Shown here piece after piece: positions 45,155 through 53,153 of a stretch of 64,000 nt of DNA. The position numbers were made by a program, and so were the translations under genes. The notes below the pieces were generated by a model, which had not been told where the DNA came from, searched no databases, and was given only the letters and a program-made list of their open reading frames with translations. Origin of the DNA: Caballeronia udeis (GTDB lineage Bacteria > Pseudomonadota > Gammaproteobacteria > Burkholderiales > Burkholderiaceae); the NCBI RefSeq assembly GCF_001544555.2, contig NZ_FCOK02000012.1:62001-126000 (forward strand). The letters are read 5' to 3'. Numbering within the stretch: position 1 is the stretch's first letter; every line of letters starts with the position of its first letter.

Positions 45155-46462
45155 TCAGGGGGGCAGCCGCGCTTCAACGCCGGCCGGCGCATTCAGGTAA
45201 TCAAATGCGGTTAGCGCGAAGATTTCGCCTAGCGCGCGCAGTTCGTCGACGTGCACGTATTCATCCGCCGCACCCATGTTGTAGGAAGTCAGGCCGCATA
45301 CGACCGTCGGTACGCCGTGCCGGCGATACAACCGCGCGTCGGACGCACCCACGCGCATGTTGACGACCGGTTCGGTGCCAAGCTTCGCTGCACAATTGCG
45401 TTTGAGTGTTTGAATGACCTCGTGGTCGGGATCGGTCCAGCTCGGTTCGTATTCGCGGACAATCTCCAGAGAAACCCCAGGATGACGAGCGACGATCGCG
45501 TTTATCCTGGCTGTCATCTGAGCCACCGATACGCCGACGGGAAGCCGGATATCGGCCGTTGCGCTCGCGTGATCCGCAATCAGATTCGATAACCGGCCGC
45601 CGCTGATCGTGCCGAATGTAATGGTGGGACAGCGAAGAACATCGCTTTCGCCCAAGCCCGAGATTGCCTCGGACACAGCGGCTGAACGCTCGATCGCGGC
45701 GAGCACTTCGGGTGGAGCGGCAACCGTATAGTCACGTACGCTCTTGAGCTCCTGAATGGCATCCAGCAATTTTTCAATCGCGCTGTCGCCCTTGTGGACG
45801 TGTGCCGCGTGAGCCGACTTGCCGGTTGCATCGAGGCGCAGCCAGATCATTCCCTTTTCGCCGAATCGCAGCACATGGGGCGACCCGGTGTCGGCGCTGA
45901 TCATCGCGTCGCCGGCTGCATGCGGGACATGATCGAGCAGATACCCGCTGCCCTCGGTGCCCATGCTTTCTTCGTCACCGGCAAACGTCGCGACCACCTC
46001 GCCAGCAAACGAATCACGCAGTCTGGCGAGATGGCGCAATGCGAAGATGATGGCCGCGAGACCCCCCTTCATGTCGGACACCCCTAGCCCAAATAACTTT
46101 CCGCCGCGCTCCTCGCCGTTGAAATCAGCAGACCATTGCTTCGCGCTGACAAGGGGGAACGTGTCGAGGTGCCCGTTGAAAACGAGTCGTCGGCCCGGGG
46201 TGGCACCGCGGACGCGGACCACGAGATTCATCACATGCGGGAGGGTGCCGTAGCGTTCGACGCTAACGTCGAAACCGTCGAACATCGCCTCGATCGCATC
46301 TGCCATGGCGTGCGTGCTGCCCGGCGGATAAGCGCTGGGAACAGCCACCAGGGCGCGCGCGAGGGCAACGATCTCGTGACTGGATTGTGCGACGGCTCCG
46401 CCAAGCGCACTGCGCGTGTGAGCGATTTCAGCATCGCCCGCAATTGCCTCATCGGCTAGCAT
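45155..46462 (-). CDS. M20 family peptidase/deacylase (ArgE/DapE-like)
   Basis: 435 residues from ATG 46462, with GGAGACCAGAC upstream. The two-metal motifs are present: FNGHLDTFP, LGVSDMKGGLAA, GDEESMGTEGSG and ISADTGSPHVL. A dimerisation domain (about 195-310) with KSAHAAHVHKGDSA lies between. Enzymes of this family remove acyl groups from N-acyl amino acids or cut small peptides. First gene of the M20-MFS-LysR group, so probably catabolic. Confidence 0.92.
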   Translation of the reverse strand: MLADEAIAGDAEIAHTRSALGGAVAQSSHEIVALARALVAVPSAYPPGSTHAMADAIEAMFDGFDVSVERYGTLPHVMNLVVRVRGATPGRRLVFNGHLDTFPLVSAKQWSADFNGEERGGKLFGLGVSDMKGGLAAIIFALRHLARLRDSFAGEVVATFAGDEESMGTEGSGYLLDHVPHAAGDAMISADTGSPHVLRFGEKGMIWLRLDATGKSAHAAHVHKGDSAIEKLLDAIQELKSVRDYTVAAPPEVLAAIERSAAVSEAISGLGESDVLRCPTITFGTISGGRLSNLIADHASATADIRLPVGVSVAQMTARINAIVARHPGVSLEIVREYEPSWTDPDHEVIQTLKRNCAAKLGTEPVVNMRVGASDARLYRRHGVPTVVCGLTSYNMGAADEYVHVDELRALGEIFALTAFDYLNAPAGVEARLPP

Positions 46463-46785
46463 GTCTGGTCTCCAACTACTTGAATGCGCGTGTTTCACCT
46501 GATGTGAAACACCCGGCATTGACTAGATGGTCGGTAGCCGAATTAGCCCGGTCCAATCAGCCAAAATGGGTTGGGTATAAGTAAAACTTAAGCGGCGTGA
46601 CGCGTGGATAAGGGAGCGATAGCCTCGCCGGAAAGATCAGGAGGCCGTTACAATGCCTTTGGCAGGTTCATTGGCCGGACTGCAGCAACGTTTAGCGAAG
46701 CTGCGTAGCCGGATTGGGGAATGCCGGTGCTGCGCACGCCCGGATCATCTCCAGAAAAACAGGCTGGCCGGCACTGAGAGGATCT

Positions 46786-47979
46786 ATGTTCAATGACATG
46801 TTCCGCGTAGTGAATGGACCGGATGGACGTCATTTCTATGTCCACACCGACAGCCTTCCCGTGGCGATTCTTCTCGTCATTGTGTTGTTCCTGGCTATCG
46901 CGTTGGCCAGCGCGCTCTGCTACTACATCACCCGCTTCATCTTGCTGAAGATCGTTGGCTACCTTGCGCGCGGCGAGCGCCGCAAGTGGCTGCGTGCCGC
47001 GGAGCGCCGCAAGGTGTTTCATCGGCTGGCGCCGCTGGTGCCCGCGGCCATCATCTATATTTCAGCGCCGCTGCTGACCGGAGTCACGTTTCCGGTCATT
47101 TCCATGCTGGGTCGTCCGGTGGAGACGTTGTCGGCATGCTTCATGGTGGTGACCGTCCTGCGCGCCGCATTCGCGTTCCTGAGCAGCATTGAGGATCGCT
47201 ATAGTCATTTTCATTTTGCAAGCCAGAGACCGATCAAAAGCTTTCTTCAGATAGCCGCTATCGTCCTGTACGTGCTTGCGCTGATTGCCGCAGTGTCACT
47301 GCTGTTGCATCGTTCACCGGCCAATTTCCTCACTGGCGTGAGCGCGATGACCGCGTTGCTGATCATCGTCTTCCGGGATTCGCTGCTGGGGTTTGTCGCC
47401 AGCATTCAACTGGCCGCCTACGACATGCTGCGCGTGGGCGACTGGATCGAGGTACCTGGATTCGTGGCCGACGGCACGGTCATTGATATCGCGCTGAACA
47501 CGATCAAGGTGCGCAATTTCGACAACTCGATTGTCATGCTGCCGAGCTATGTATTGCTGACCAACAGCGTCAAGAACTGGCGCGGCATGGTTGAATCCGG
47601 CGGCCGGCGAGTCAAGCATGCCATTCACCTGGACTTTGAGAGCATCCGGTTTTGCGACGATGAACTGCTTGCCAAACTAAGGGCGAGCACCGCCTTTCGG
47701 GTGCCGTTCACCCTGCCCGACGACGCGCAACGCCTGACCAATCTCGGCATGTTTCGCCTGTATCTGGTGGGGTACTTTCGCCACTATCCGGGTATCCGAA
47801 GCGACATGCCGCTGGTGGTTCGCCAGTTGCAATCCTCCAGCCAGGGTCTGCCGCTGGAAGTGTTCCTGTTCGTGAACGAAACAAGCTGGGAGTCATACGA
47901 ACAGATCCAGTCGGATATGTTCGACCACGTCTATGGCATCCTGCCGCTGTTCGAATTGCGCGTCTGGCAAAAGCGCTAG
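46786..47979 (+). CDS. mechanosensitive channel, MscS/YbdG-like (miniconductance)
   Basis: 397 residues from ATG 46786; the frame upstream is not conserved. Several helices fill the first 200 residues, followed by the MscS pore helix and beta domain (FRDSLLGFVASIQLAAYDMLRVGDWIEVPG, then VRNFDNSIVMLPSYVLLTNSVKNWRGM). It resembles E. coli YbdG, a small-conductance channel relieving hypo-osmotic pressure. Monocistronic. I cannot tell gating properties. Confidence 0.9.
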   Translation: MFNDMFRVVNGPDGRHFYVHTDSLPVAILLVIVLFLAIALASALCYYITRFILLKIVGYLARGERRKWLRAAERRKVFHRLAPLVPAAIIYISAPLLTGVTFPVISMLGRPVETLSACFMVVTVLRAAFAFLSSIEDRYSHFHFASQRPIKSFLQIAAIVLYVLALIAAVSLLLHRSPANFLTGVSAMTALLIIVFRDSLLGFVASIQLAAYDMLRVGDWIEVPGFVADGTVIDIALNTIKVRNFDNSIVMLPSYVLLTNSVKNWRGMVESGGRRVKHAIHLDFESIRFCDDELLAKLRASTAFRVPFTLPDDAQRLTNLGMFRLYLVGYFRHYPGIRSDMPLVVRQLQSSSQGLPLEVFLFVNETSWESYEQIQSDMFDHVYGILPLFELRVWQKR

Positions 47980-48022
47980 CGGCGTTGGGGTAAACGTAGT
48001 CGCAAACGCAGTCGCCGCCCGG

Positions 48023-48115
48023 TTACCCCGTCAATCCCTCGACAATGCATACCACAACCGTAAAAGCGCCAATGCAGGCCGCCAGAGTGGCTGCTGCCTT
48101 CGCAAAAGGGTTCAT
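48023..48115 (-). CDS. small single-helix membrane protein, 30 residues
   Basis: MNPFAKAAATLAACIGAFTV then VVCIVEGLTG, with one hydrophobic helix. GGAGGCCGGC lies directly before the ATG, a strong ribosome site that supports real translation. No family recognised, and no promoter was identified. It lies 3' to the MscS-like gene on the opposite strand. Confidence 0.5.
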   Translation of the reverse strand: MNPFAKAAATLAACIGAFTVVVCIVEGLTG

Positions 48116-48371
48116 GCCGGCCTCCAAATCTGTAAAGGGAAGCGCATTTTATATTGAAATGAAAGCTAAAAGAAATAATTGTATTAAATGAAAGATTAAG
48201 AAATCGGGCGTCGCCGGTGGAGGCTTTGTTGAGGATAATTCGCGAAAAATCATTAGGTATCCTGATTATTTCTCGACAAGGAAAAGACGAAGCCGGCTTG
48301 CGGCGCTCTCAAATGACCCGTCGGTTTGCCGCAAGCACCCTTCCCCGAGTCAATCCAAACCTACAGCCCCC

Positions 48372-48400
48372 TTGCCTATCTTATTTTTAGGCGGTATCTT
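48372..48400 (+). promoter_or_regulatory. promoter of the glycine riboswitch transcript
   Basis: TTGCCT (48372-48377), a 17-bp spacer and TATCTT (48395-48400). Transcription would start about 10-15 bases before the first aptamer. Confidence 0.5.
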
Positions 48401-48419
48401 GGCGGGGTTCTAATCGCTA

Positions 48420-48600
48420 GCGCGGGAGAGACTGTCACGGAAGCATGGTGACGGCGCCGACGGAGCAACCGCCCCGGAAACTCTCAGGCCAAAGGACCGC
48501 GTAGCAGGAACATCTGGAGAGCGGCGCTTTAATGCGCCCACCGACGGGGATGTCGTGCGTGCAACGCCACGACTGAAACTCTCAGGTAAACGGACAGATG
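48420..48600 (+). ncRNA. tandem glycine riboswitch (two aptamers)
   Basis: Aptamer 1 (about 48420-48500) shows GCGGGAGAG, GCCGACGGAGCAACCGCCCC and CTCTCAGGCCAAAGGACCGC. Aptamer 2 (about 48511-48600) repeats the plan with TGGAGAGCGGCGC, CACCGACGGGGATG and CTCTCAGGTAAACGGACAGA. The linker is about ten bases. These are the hallmark cores of the gcvT-type glycine riboswitch. It lies upstream of a D-amino-acid dehydrogenase-like oxidoreductase, so glycine should control that gene. Confidence 0.95.
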
Positions 48601-48632
48601 GGGCATAGACGCCGGAAATCCCGGCGATGCCC
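48601..48632 (+). promoter_or_regulatory. expression-platform hairpin covering a start codon
   Basis: GGGCAT-AGA-CGCCGG, a short loop, then CCGGCG-ATGCCC. The last arm contains an ATG at 48627 in frame with the dehydrogenase, so the stem would hide it. No T-run follows, which points to translational rather than transcriptional control. Confidence 0.55.
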
Positions 48633-48653
48633 AACTTTCATCTGGACCTTGTC

Positions 48654-49871
48654 ATGTCACGAATCGCCATCATTGGCGCCGGTATCACCGGCGTCACGAC
48701 TGCTTACGCCCTCGCTGAACGCGGCCACGACGTCACCGTTTTCGAGCGTCATCGATACGCGGCAATGGAAACATCGTTCGCCAACGGCGGCCAGCTTTCC
48801 GCGAGCAACGCCGAGGTCTGGAACAGCATGGCCACCGTGCTCAAGGGCTTGCGGTGGATGTTCACGCGCGATGCACCGCTGCTGCTGAACCCGGCGCCCA
48901 CCTGGCACAAGTATTCATGGATGGGCGAGTTCCTGCGCCAGATCCCGAACTACCGGGCGAATACCGTCGAGACAGTGCGCCTTGCCATTGCCGCCCGCGA
49001 GCATCTGTTCGGGATTGCCGAGCGCGAAGGCATTGACTTCGACCTCGAGCAGCACGGCATCCTGCATATGTACCAGCAGAAAAAGGACTTCGATACCGCC
49101 GCGAAAGTGAACGTGCTTTTGCAGTCGGGCGGCCTTGACCGGCGCGCGGTGACAAGCGACGAGATGCGCGCGATCGAACCCACGCTGCAAGGCGATTTCC
49201 ACGGTGGATTTTTCACGCCGTCCGACTCGACCGGCGACATCCACAAATTCACGCGGGGTCTTGCCGAAGCCTGCGAGCGGCGCGGCGTGCGCTTTCATTA
49301 CGACACGCAGATCGCGGATATCGAGCAGCGCGGCGACGGGCCGTTCGCCATGCGTGTGCTGCACGGCGGCAGCGCGGATGACGAGCAACAACATGGCTTC
49401 GACCGCATCGTGGTGTGCGCGGGCGTGGCAAGCCGCCAGATAGCGTCCATGCTCGGCGATCACGTGAATATCTATCCGGTGAAGGGTTATTCGATCACCG
49501 TGTGCCTGGATGACGCCGCGAGTCGCGAGGGTGCGCCGTGGGTCAGTCTGCTCGACGACAGCGCGAAGATTGTCACGAGCCGGCTTGGCGCCGACCGCTT
49601 TCGCGTTGCGGGTACGGCTGAAATCAACGGCTTTAATCGCGACATTCGCTCGGACCGGATCGCACCGCTCGTCGACTGGACGCGCCGCTATTTTCCGGAT
49701 GTTGCAACATCGCGCGTAATCCCGTGGGCGGGCTTGCGGCCGATGCTGCCAAGCATGTTGCCGAAGGTCGGGAGCGGCAAGCGTCGCGGCGTGTTCTACA
49801 ACACCGGGCATGGGCACCTGGGATGGACGCTGTCTGCTGCGACGGCGCACAGCATTGCGGAGCGCATGTAG
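48654..49871 (+). CDS. D-amino acid dehydrogenase (DadA-like FAD oxidoreductase)
   Basis: 405 residues from ATG 48654; an in-frame ATG at 48627 is equally possible and is hidden in the hairpin just before. The FAD dinucleotide fold is RIAIIGAGITGVTTAYALAERGHDVTVFE, followed by the DadA marker FANGGQLSASNAEVW. The C-terminus has PWAGLRPMLPSMLPKVG and NTGHGHLGWTLSAATA. It oxidises D-amino acids to keto acids and ammonia, feeding the quinone pool. The glycine riboswitch upstream suggests glycine or a related small amino acid is the signal or substrate. Confidence 0.93.
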   Translation: MSRIAIIGAGITGVTTAYALAERGHDVTVFERHRYAAMETSFANGGQLSASNAEVWNSMATVLKGLRWMFTRDAPLLLNPAPTWHKYSWMGEFLRQIPNYRANTVETVRLAIAAREHLFGIAEREGIDFDLEQHGILHMYQQKKDFDTAAKVNVLLQSGGLDRRAVTSDEMRAIEPTLQGDFHGGFFTPSDSTGDIHKFTRGLAEACERRGVRFHYDTQIADIEQRGDGPFAMRVLHGGSADDEQQHGFDRIVVCAGVASRQIASMLGDHVNIYPVKGYSITVCLDDAASREGAPWVSLLDDSAKIVTSRLGADRFRVAGTAEINGFNRDIRSDRIAPLVDWTRRYFPDVATSRVIPWAGLRPMLPSMLPKVGSGKRRGVFYNTGHGHLGWTLSAATAHSIAERM

Positions 49872-49900
49872 GGCGGTGGTTTTTCGCTCGCGCCGGGCAT

Positions 49901-49951
49901 TCGCTTTTCCGCTCTGTCTGTCTTCTGGCGCGTCGATGTGATCCGCGCGTT
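49901..49951 (+). repeat. upstream block 1 of the A/C cassette, copy 2
   Basis: Matches 13001-13051 in 43 of 51 bases without gaps, including TCTTCTGGCGCGTCGA and ATCCGCGCGTT. Confidence 0.75.
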
Positions 49952-50012
49952 GTTGCAAAGTCCCTGACCCAAAACCCTTGAACGATACCGCCCGCGCGCT
50001 CGTCTCTTTATT

Positions 50013-50080
50013 GAGATGGACGTGCGGAAAGGTGCGTTACGGTTTCGCGTTTGCCGTTAAAAAATCAGGAGACAAACGGG
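50013..50080 (+). repeat. upstream block 2 of the A/C cassette, copy 2
   Basis: Matches 13102-13169 in 56 of 68 bases without gaps. It ends CAGGAGACAAACGGG just before the A2 start, so the ribosome site is preserved. Confidence 0.75.
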
Positions 50081-50299
50081 ATGCGCGTGGAACTGTTCAA
50101 CTACGGACGTCACTGATACATGCTGTGTGGTCCGAGTGATTTGTCGCCCCGTGAGCGCTACGAAACCGAGCTTGACGCACTCGCAGCAGGAGCGAAACTG
50201 TTTGCGGATCGGAACGAGAGAGATTGGGCGTCTCAACCTGAAGATATGGCATGCAAAGCGCGCGCTTTCGCCAACTATCAGCGGTGCAGGGGCTATTAA
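50081..50299 (+). pseudogene. cassette gene A2, interrupted by a nonsense codon
   Basis: MRVELFNYGRH then TGA at 50114-50116, where copy A1 has CGA (Arg). After the stop the frame continues without a break (YMLCGPSDLSPRERYETE...) and ends ACKARAFANYQRCRGY with TAA at 50297-50299, 18 residues beyond the point where A1 stops. It could be re-initiated at ATG 50120. The TAA overlaps the C2 start (TAATG). Full-length A in other strains may therefore be about 72 residues. Confidence 0.75.
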
Positions 50300-50577
50300 T
50301 GCAATCAAAACGTCAGACGTGCAGCGTGTCCGTCTATAACGAGGGAACAAACACAATCTCCACATATCATGTGCCAGTGGATGCCATTGCCGGGGCGCTC
50401 GCGGAACACGCGAGCTTTGACGTGCCGCTGGATGACTTTCACAATCGAGTTGATGATGATTTTGCTAGACGTTTGGGGGGAATGGTATTGCTTACTCTCG
50501 CGTCCAGATCGCAGTTTCTAAAAGACCACCTTTCGATTACGACAGAAAGAGACCCCGAAGGCCCGCCAAGCGCTTGA
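50299..50577 (+). CDS. cassette gene C2, paralogue of C1
   Basis: 92 residues, the same length as C1. It starts MQSKRQTCSVSVYNEGTNTI and shares the DDDFARRLGG...LASRSQFL pattern and the DPEGPPSA tail. It is coupled to A2 by TAATG overlap and followed by a clear terminator, so it may still be expressed. No B-like gene adjoins. An orphan partner or immunity gene is one possible reading. Confidence 0.72.
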   Translation: MQSKRQTCSVSVYNEGTNTISTYHVPVDAIAGALAEHASFDVPLDDFHNRVDDDFARRLGGMVLLTLASRSQFLKDHLSITTERDPEGPPSA

Positions 50578-50583
50578 AGCATC

Positions 50584-50607
50584 GGCCCGCACACTTGCGG
50601 GCCTTTG
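50584..50607 (+). terminator. terminator of cassette copy 2
   Basis: GGCCCGC-ACACTT-GCGGGCC followed by TTTG, seven bases after the C2 stop. Short T-run; a reasonable intrinsic terminator. Confidence 0.7.
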
Positions 50608-50632
50608 TGGATCAGTGGCGACGTGGCCGGGT

Positions 50633-50830
50633 TTATGCCGCATCGCTAGCGATATGGTCGTTCGCGGCGCGCTTCTCACATCGCCGTTCCCACTCTTGCG
50701 CACTGCGTACCGCCATCAACACCTTGCGCGGCCCGGCGCGTAGTTCGGCTGGACCTTCGCCTGCCTTTTGAAGCGCGTAATAGTTCGTGCGGTCTATGTG
50801 ATAGAGCGAGCGAAACTCACCGCGTAGCAC
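50633..50830 (-). CDS. small excisionase/AlpA-like DNA-binding protein (tentative)
   Basis: 65 residues from GTG 50830, which overlaps the 3' end of the LysR gene by 14 bp. The stretch YHIDRTNYYALQKAGEGPAE then LRAGPRKVLMAVRSAQEWERR follows the AlpA/excisionase pattern (helix, turn, then a beta hairpin with a conserved Lys-Val and Trp). Such proteins are typical of prophages and islands. It lies convergent with cassette copy 2, so a mobile-element origin for that region is plausible. A chance frame cannot be excluded. Confidence 0.4.
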   Translation of the reverse strand: MLRGEFRSLYHIDRTNYYALQKAGEGPAELRAGPRKVLMAVRSAQEWERRCEKRAANDHIASDAA

Positions 50831-51704
50831 TCGCCCTCAGTGAACGCTCGACCGGCGCGTCGAGCACAAGACGGCCGAATTCCTGCGCGGCCAGCGTGGG
50901 TTCGCCCTTGCCCCATAGCAGCCTGAATTCCGCTTCCGGCAGGGGTGGCAAACCGTACTGCCCGTCGACAACCACAATCCCCGGCTCCAGGTCATCGCGT
51001 GTCAGCGGCGTGATCGCGAGCCCCGCCAACACAGCCGCGCGGATACCCGACTGACTCGACGACGTAAACGCAACGTGCCAGTCGACCGGCAGGCCATCGA
51101 GCGCCTCCAGCGCCACTCGCCGGTTCACACACGGCGCCGGAAAGAACGCGAGCGGCAACGGCGCCCCCGCACGCGCGTCGAACGATTCGGCCGCCGCCCA
51201 GACAAACCGCGTTCGCCGCAACACAATGCCCTCTGCACCCCGATCCGCTTCCCCGCACTCGCATAGCACCACGGCAAGATCCAGTTCGTGCGCGGCGACC
51301 ATCGCCTGCGAGTCAAGACTCATGCCCACGCTCACGTCCAGCCGCACGTTCGGAAACGCTCGCGAAAATTGCGTCAGCAAAACGGGTAGCCGTTCTCCCA
51401 TGAAAATATCCGGCGCTCCAAAACGCACGACACCGGAAGCCGGGGAGGATTGAAAACGCTGAGTGACCGCATCCATCGCGTTGAGGATTTGCATGGCGTA
51501 ACGCAAAAAATCCTCGCCGTCTTCGGTCAGAGTCAGACTGCGCGTGGTCCGATATAAAAGCGGCCGGCCCACCTCCTCTTCAAGCCGCCGTATCTGGTGA
51601 CTGATCGCGGATTGCGTCAGGTTCAGCCGTCGCGCCGCCCGGGTAAAACCACCGGCTTCCGTTACAGCGACAAACGCGCGCAGGAGTGCAAGGTCGAGGT
51701 TCAT
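50817..51704 (-). CDS. LysR family transcriptional regulator
   Basis: 295 residues. Helix-turn-helix: LRAFVAVTEAGGFTRAARRLNLTQSAISHQIRRLEEEVG. The effector domain includes GVVRFGAPDIFMGERLPVLL and the hinge. It is divergent from an MFS gene; the 120-bp gap holds two identical AATCAATGAT repeats 20 bp apart, likely its operator. Confidence 0.94.
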   Translation of the reverse strand: MNLDLALLRAFVAVTEAGGFTRAARRLNLTQSAISHQIRRLEEEVGRPLLYRTTRSLTLTEDGEDFLRYAMQILNAMDAVTQRFQSSPASGVVRFGAPDIFMGERLPVLLTQFSRAFPNVRLDVSVGMSLDSQAMVAAHELDLAVVLCECGEADRGAEGIVLRRTRFVWAAAESFDARAGAPLPLAFFPAPCVNRRVALEALDGLPVDWHVAFTSSSQSGIRAAVLAGLAITPLTRDDLEPGIVVVDGQYGLPPLPEAEFRLLWGKGEPTLAAQEFGRLVLDAPVERSLRASATR

Positions 51705-51720
51705 GGTCGCGACTGGTCCA

Positions 51721-51750
51721 AATCAATGATGATGGTGCTTAATCAATGAT
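51721..51750. promoter_or_regulatory. double operator between LysR and MFS genes
   Basis: AATCAATGAT occurs at 51721-51730 and again at 51741-51750, spaced exactly 20 bp, two helical turns. The 9-bp core ATCAATGAT is itself a palindrome. The placement between divergent LysR and MFS genes fits a LysR activation site. Confidence 0.6.
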
Positions 51751-51824
51751 AGTAAATTAAATCATTTCCGTCATAGCGCAAGGCGGCCGAGAATCAATCC
51801 AACGACTTCTTCCGGTAGCCTGCC

Positions 51825-53111
51825 ATGGATGTTCCACCTCGCGCTCCAAATCAACTGGCCGTCACGCTGCTGCTGACCGCCGTGATCGCCGCGACCTACG
51901 GGTTCGGCGTCTACCTGTTTCCCGTTGTCTTGCCGCAGATGAAACAGGACATCGGCTTCGACTATGCACAGGCCGGATACATCACGGCTGCACGGCAACT
52001 GGCCAATGTCGCCATGGCGTTGTTGTCCGGCTTCGTCGCCGCGCGTTTGGGCGCAGCCAGGGTGGTACTCGCGGCAACCGCGCTGTCGGCCATCGACCTC
52101 GCGAGTCTCGCGTTCGCCAATCACACATGGATGGTGAGCGCCGCTGTCGTGACACTCAACGCGTGCGCCGCTGCGACCTGGGTGCCCATGATGGCGCTGA
52201 TCGCACCGTTGATCGACCAGCGCCATCAGGCGAAAGCCATCGGGGTGATTGGCAGCGGCACGAACTACGGCGTCTTGCTGAACGGCTTGATGGTGCCCGC
52301 GTTGCTGGCGTTGTGGGGCTGGCGCTCGGTATGGCTCGTGACCGCTCTGCTGACCGTTGTGTTGAGCGCCGTTATCGCGCTTGTGTTCGCACGCCTTCCG
52401 CGTATGTCGAAAACGCAGCCGCCTCCCGCATCAACGCGTAAGGCTACGCACCCCCGCGAGCGACCGGGGCTGCGGCAAACGCTTGGCCGGCGATTCCTGC
52501 TGGTGTACGCCATTGCGTTGTTATGCGGTTTTTCCGGCGTGCCGTTCATCACCTACTTCTCGGCTTATGCGCACGACGACCTGCATCTGGGCCTCGACGT
52601 CACCGCACACGCATGGGCGCTCGTGGGGCTGGTCGGTGTGGTGAGCGGACTGGTGCTTGGCGTGATTGCCGATATGAATGGTAGTCCTGAAAAAAACGGA
52701 CGCACGCAAAGAGACGGCATGCGTACGGCTTTGGTCAGCGCCAGCGCACTGCTTCTGTGCGCCTCCGTGATCGCGACAATGCGTCCGGGCGCTTACGCGC
52801 TGATGGTTGCAGCGATCGCGATAGGTTTTTCGTTCTTCCCGATCTTCGGCCTTCTGCACGCATATGTCGGCAAGACGAGCACGCCGGCTATCGCGGCAAT
52901 GGTGTGCGGAATCTGCGAGGCGGCGTTCGGCGTAGGCGGCGGGTTGGGAAACGTAGTGGGCGGGTTATGCAAGACGGTATTCGGTTCTTTTCAGCCGGTG
53001 TACGGGTTGGCATCGGCGGCCTCCCTGCTGCTTGTCGGACTGACTTTCCTTGTACCGAACACACGGCGCGCAACGCCGGTTTGCAGAAGCAGCCTCGCTG
53101 ATTTGCAGTAA
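51825..53111 (+). CDS. MFS transporter, YbfB/YjiJ-like
   Basis: 428 residues with about 12 helices. Start MDVPPRAPNQLAVTLLLTAVIAATYGFGVYLFPVVLPQMK; loop 2-3 region GFVAARLGAARVVLAATAL and the mid-protein WVPMMALIAPLI. Members of this branch are mostly uncharacterised exporters. A divergent LysR gene with a paired operator suggests induction by its substrate. Confidence 0.9.
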   Translation: MDVPPRAPNQLAVTLLLTAVIAATYGFGVYLFPVVLPQMKQDIGFDYAQAGYITAARQLANVAMALLSGFVAARLGAARVVLAATALSAIDLASLAFANHTWMVSAAVVTLNACAAATWVPMMALIAPLIDQRHQAKAIGVIGSGTNYGVLLNGLMVPALLALWGWRSVWLVTALLTVVLSAVIALVFARLPRMSKTQPPPASTRKATHPRERPGLRQTLGRRFLLVYAIALLCGFSGVPFITYFSAYAHDDLHLGLDVTAHAWALVGLVGVVSGLVLGVIADMNGSPEKNGRTQRDGMRTALVSASALLLCASVIATMRPGAYALMVAAIAIGFSFFPIFGLLHAYVGKTSTPAIAAMVCGICEAAFGVGGGLGNVVGGLCKTVFGSFQPVYGLASAASLLLVGLTFLVPNTRRATPVCRSSLADLQ

Positions 53112-53153
53112 CCGCATATCAGACGAGACCGCTTCTCCGCAGAACTTAAACGC

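Noticed and set aside
48915..49958. 347-residue minus-strand open frame
   Set aside because: Antisense of the DadA-like gene; composition is Arg/His/Ala-rich and no motif is present.
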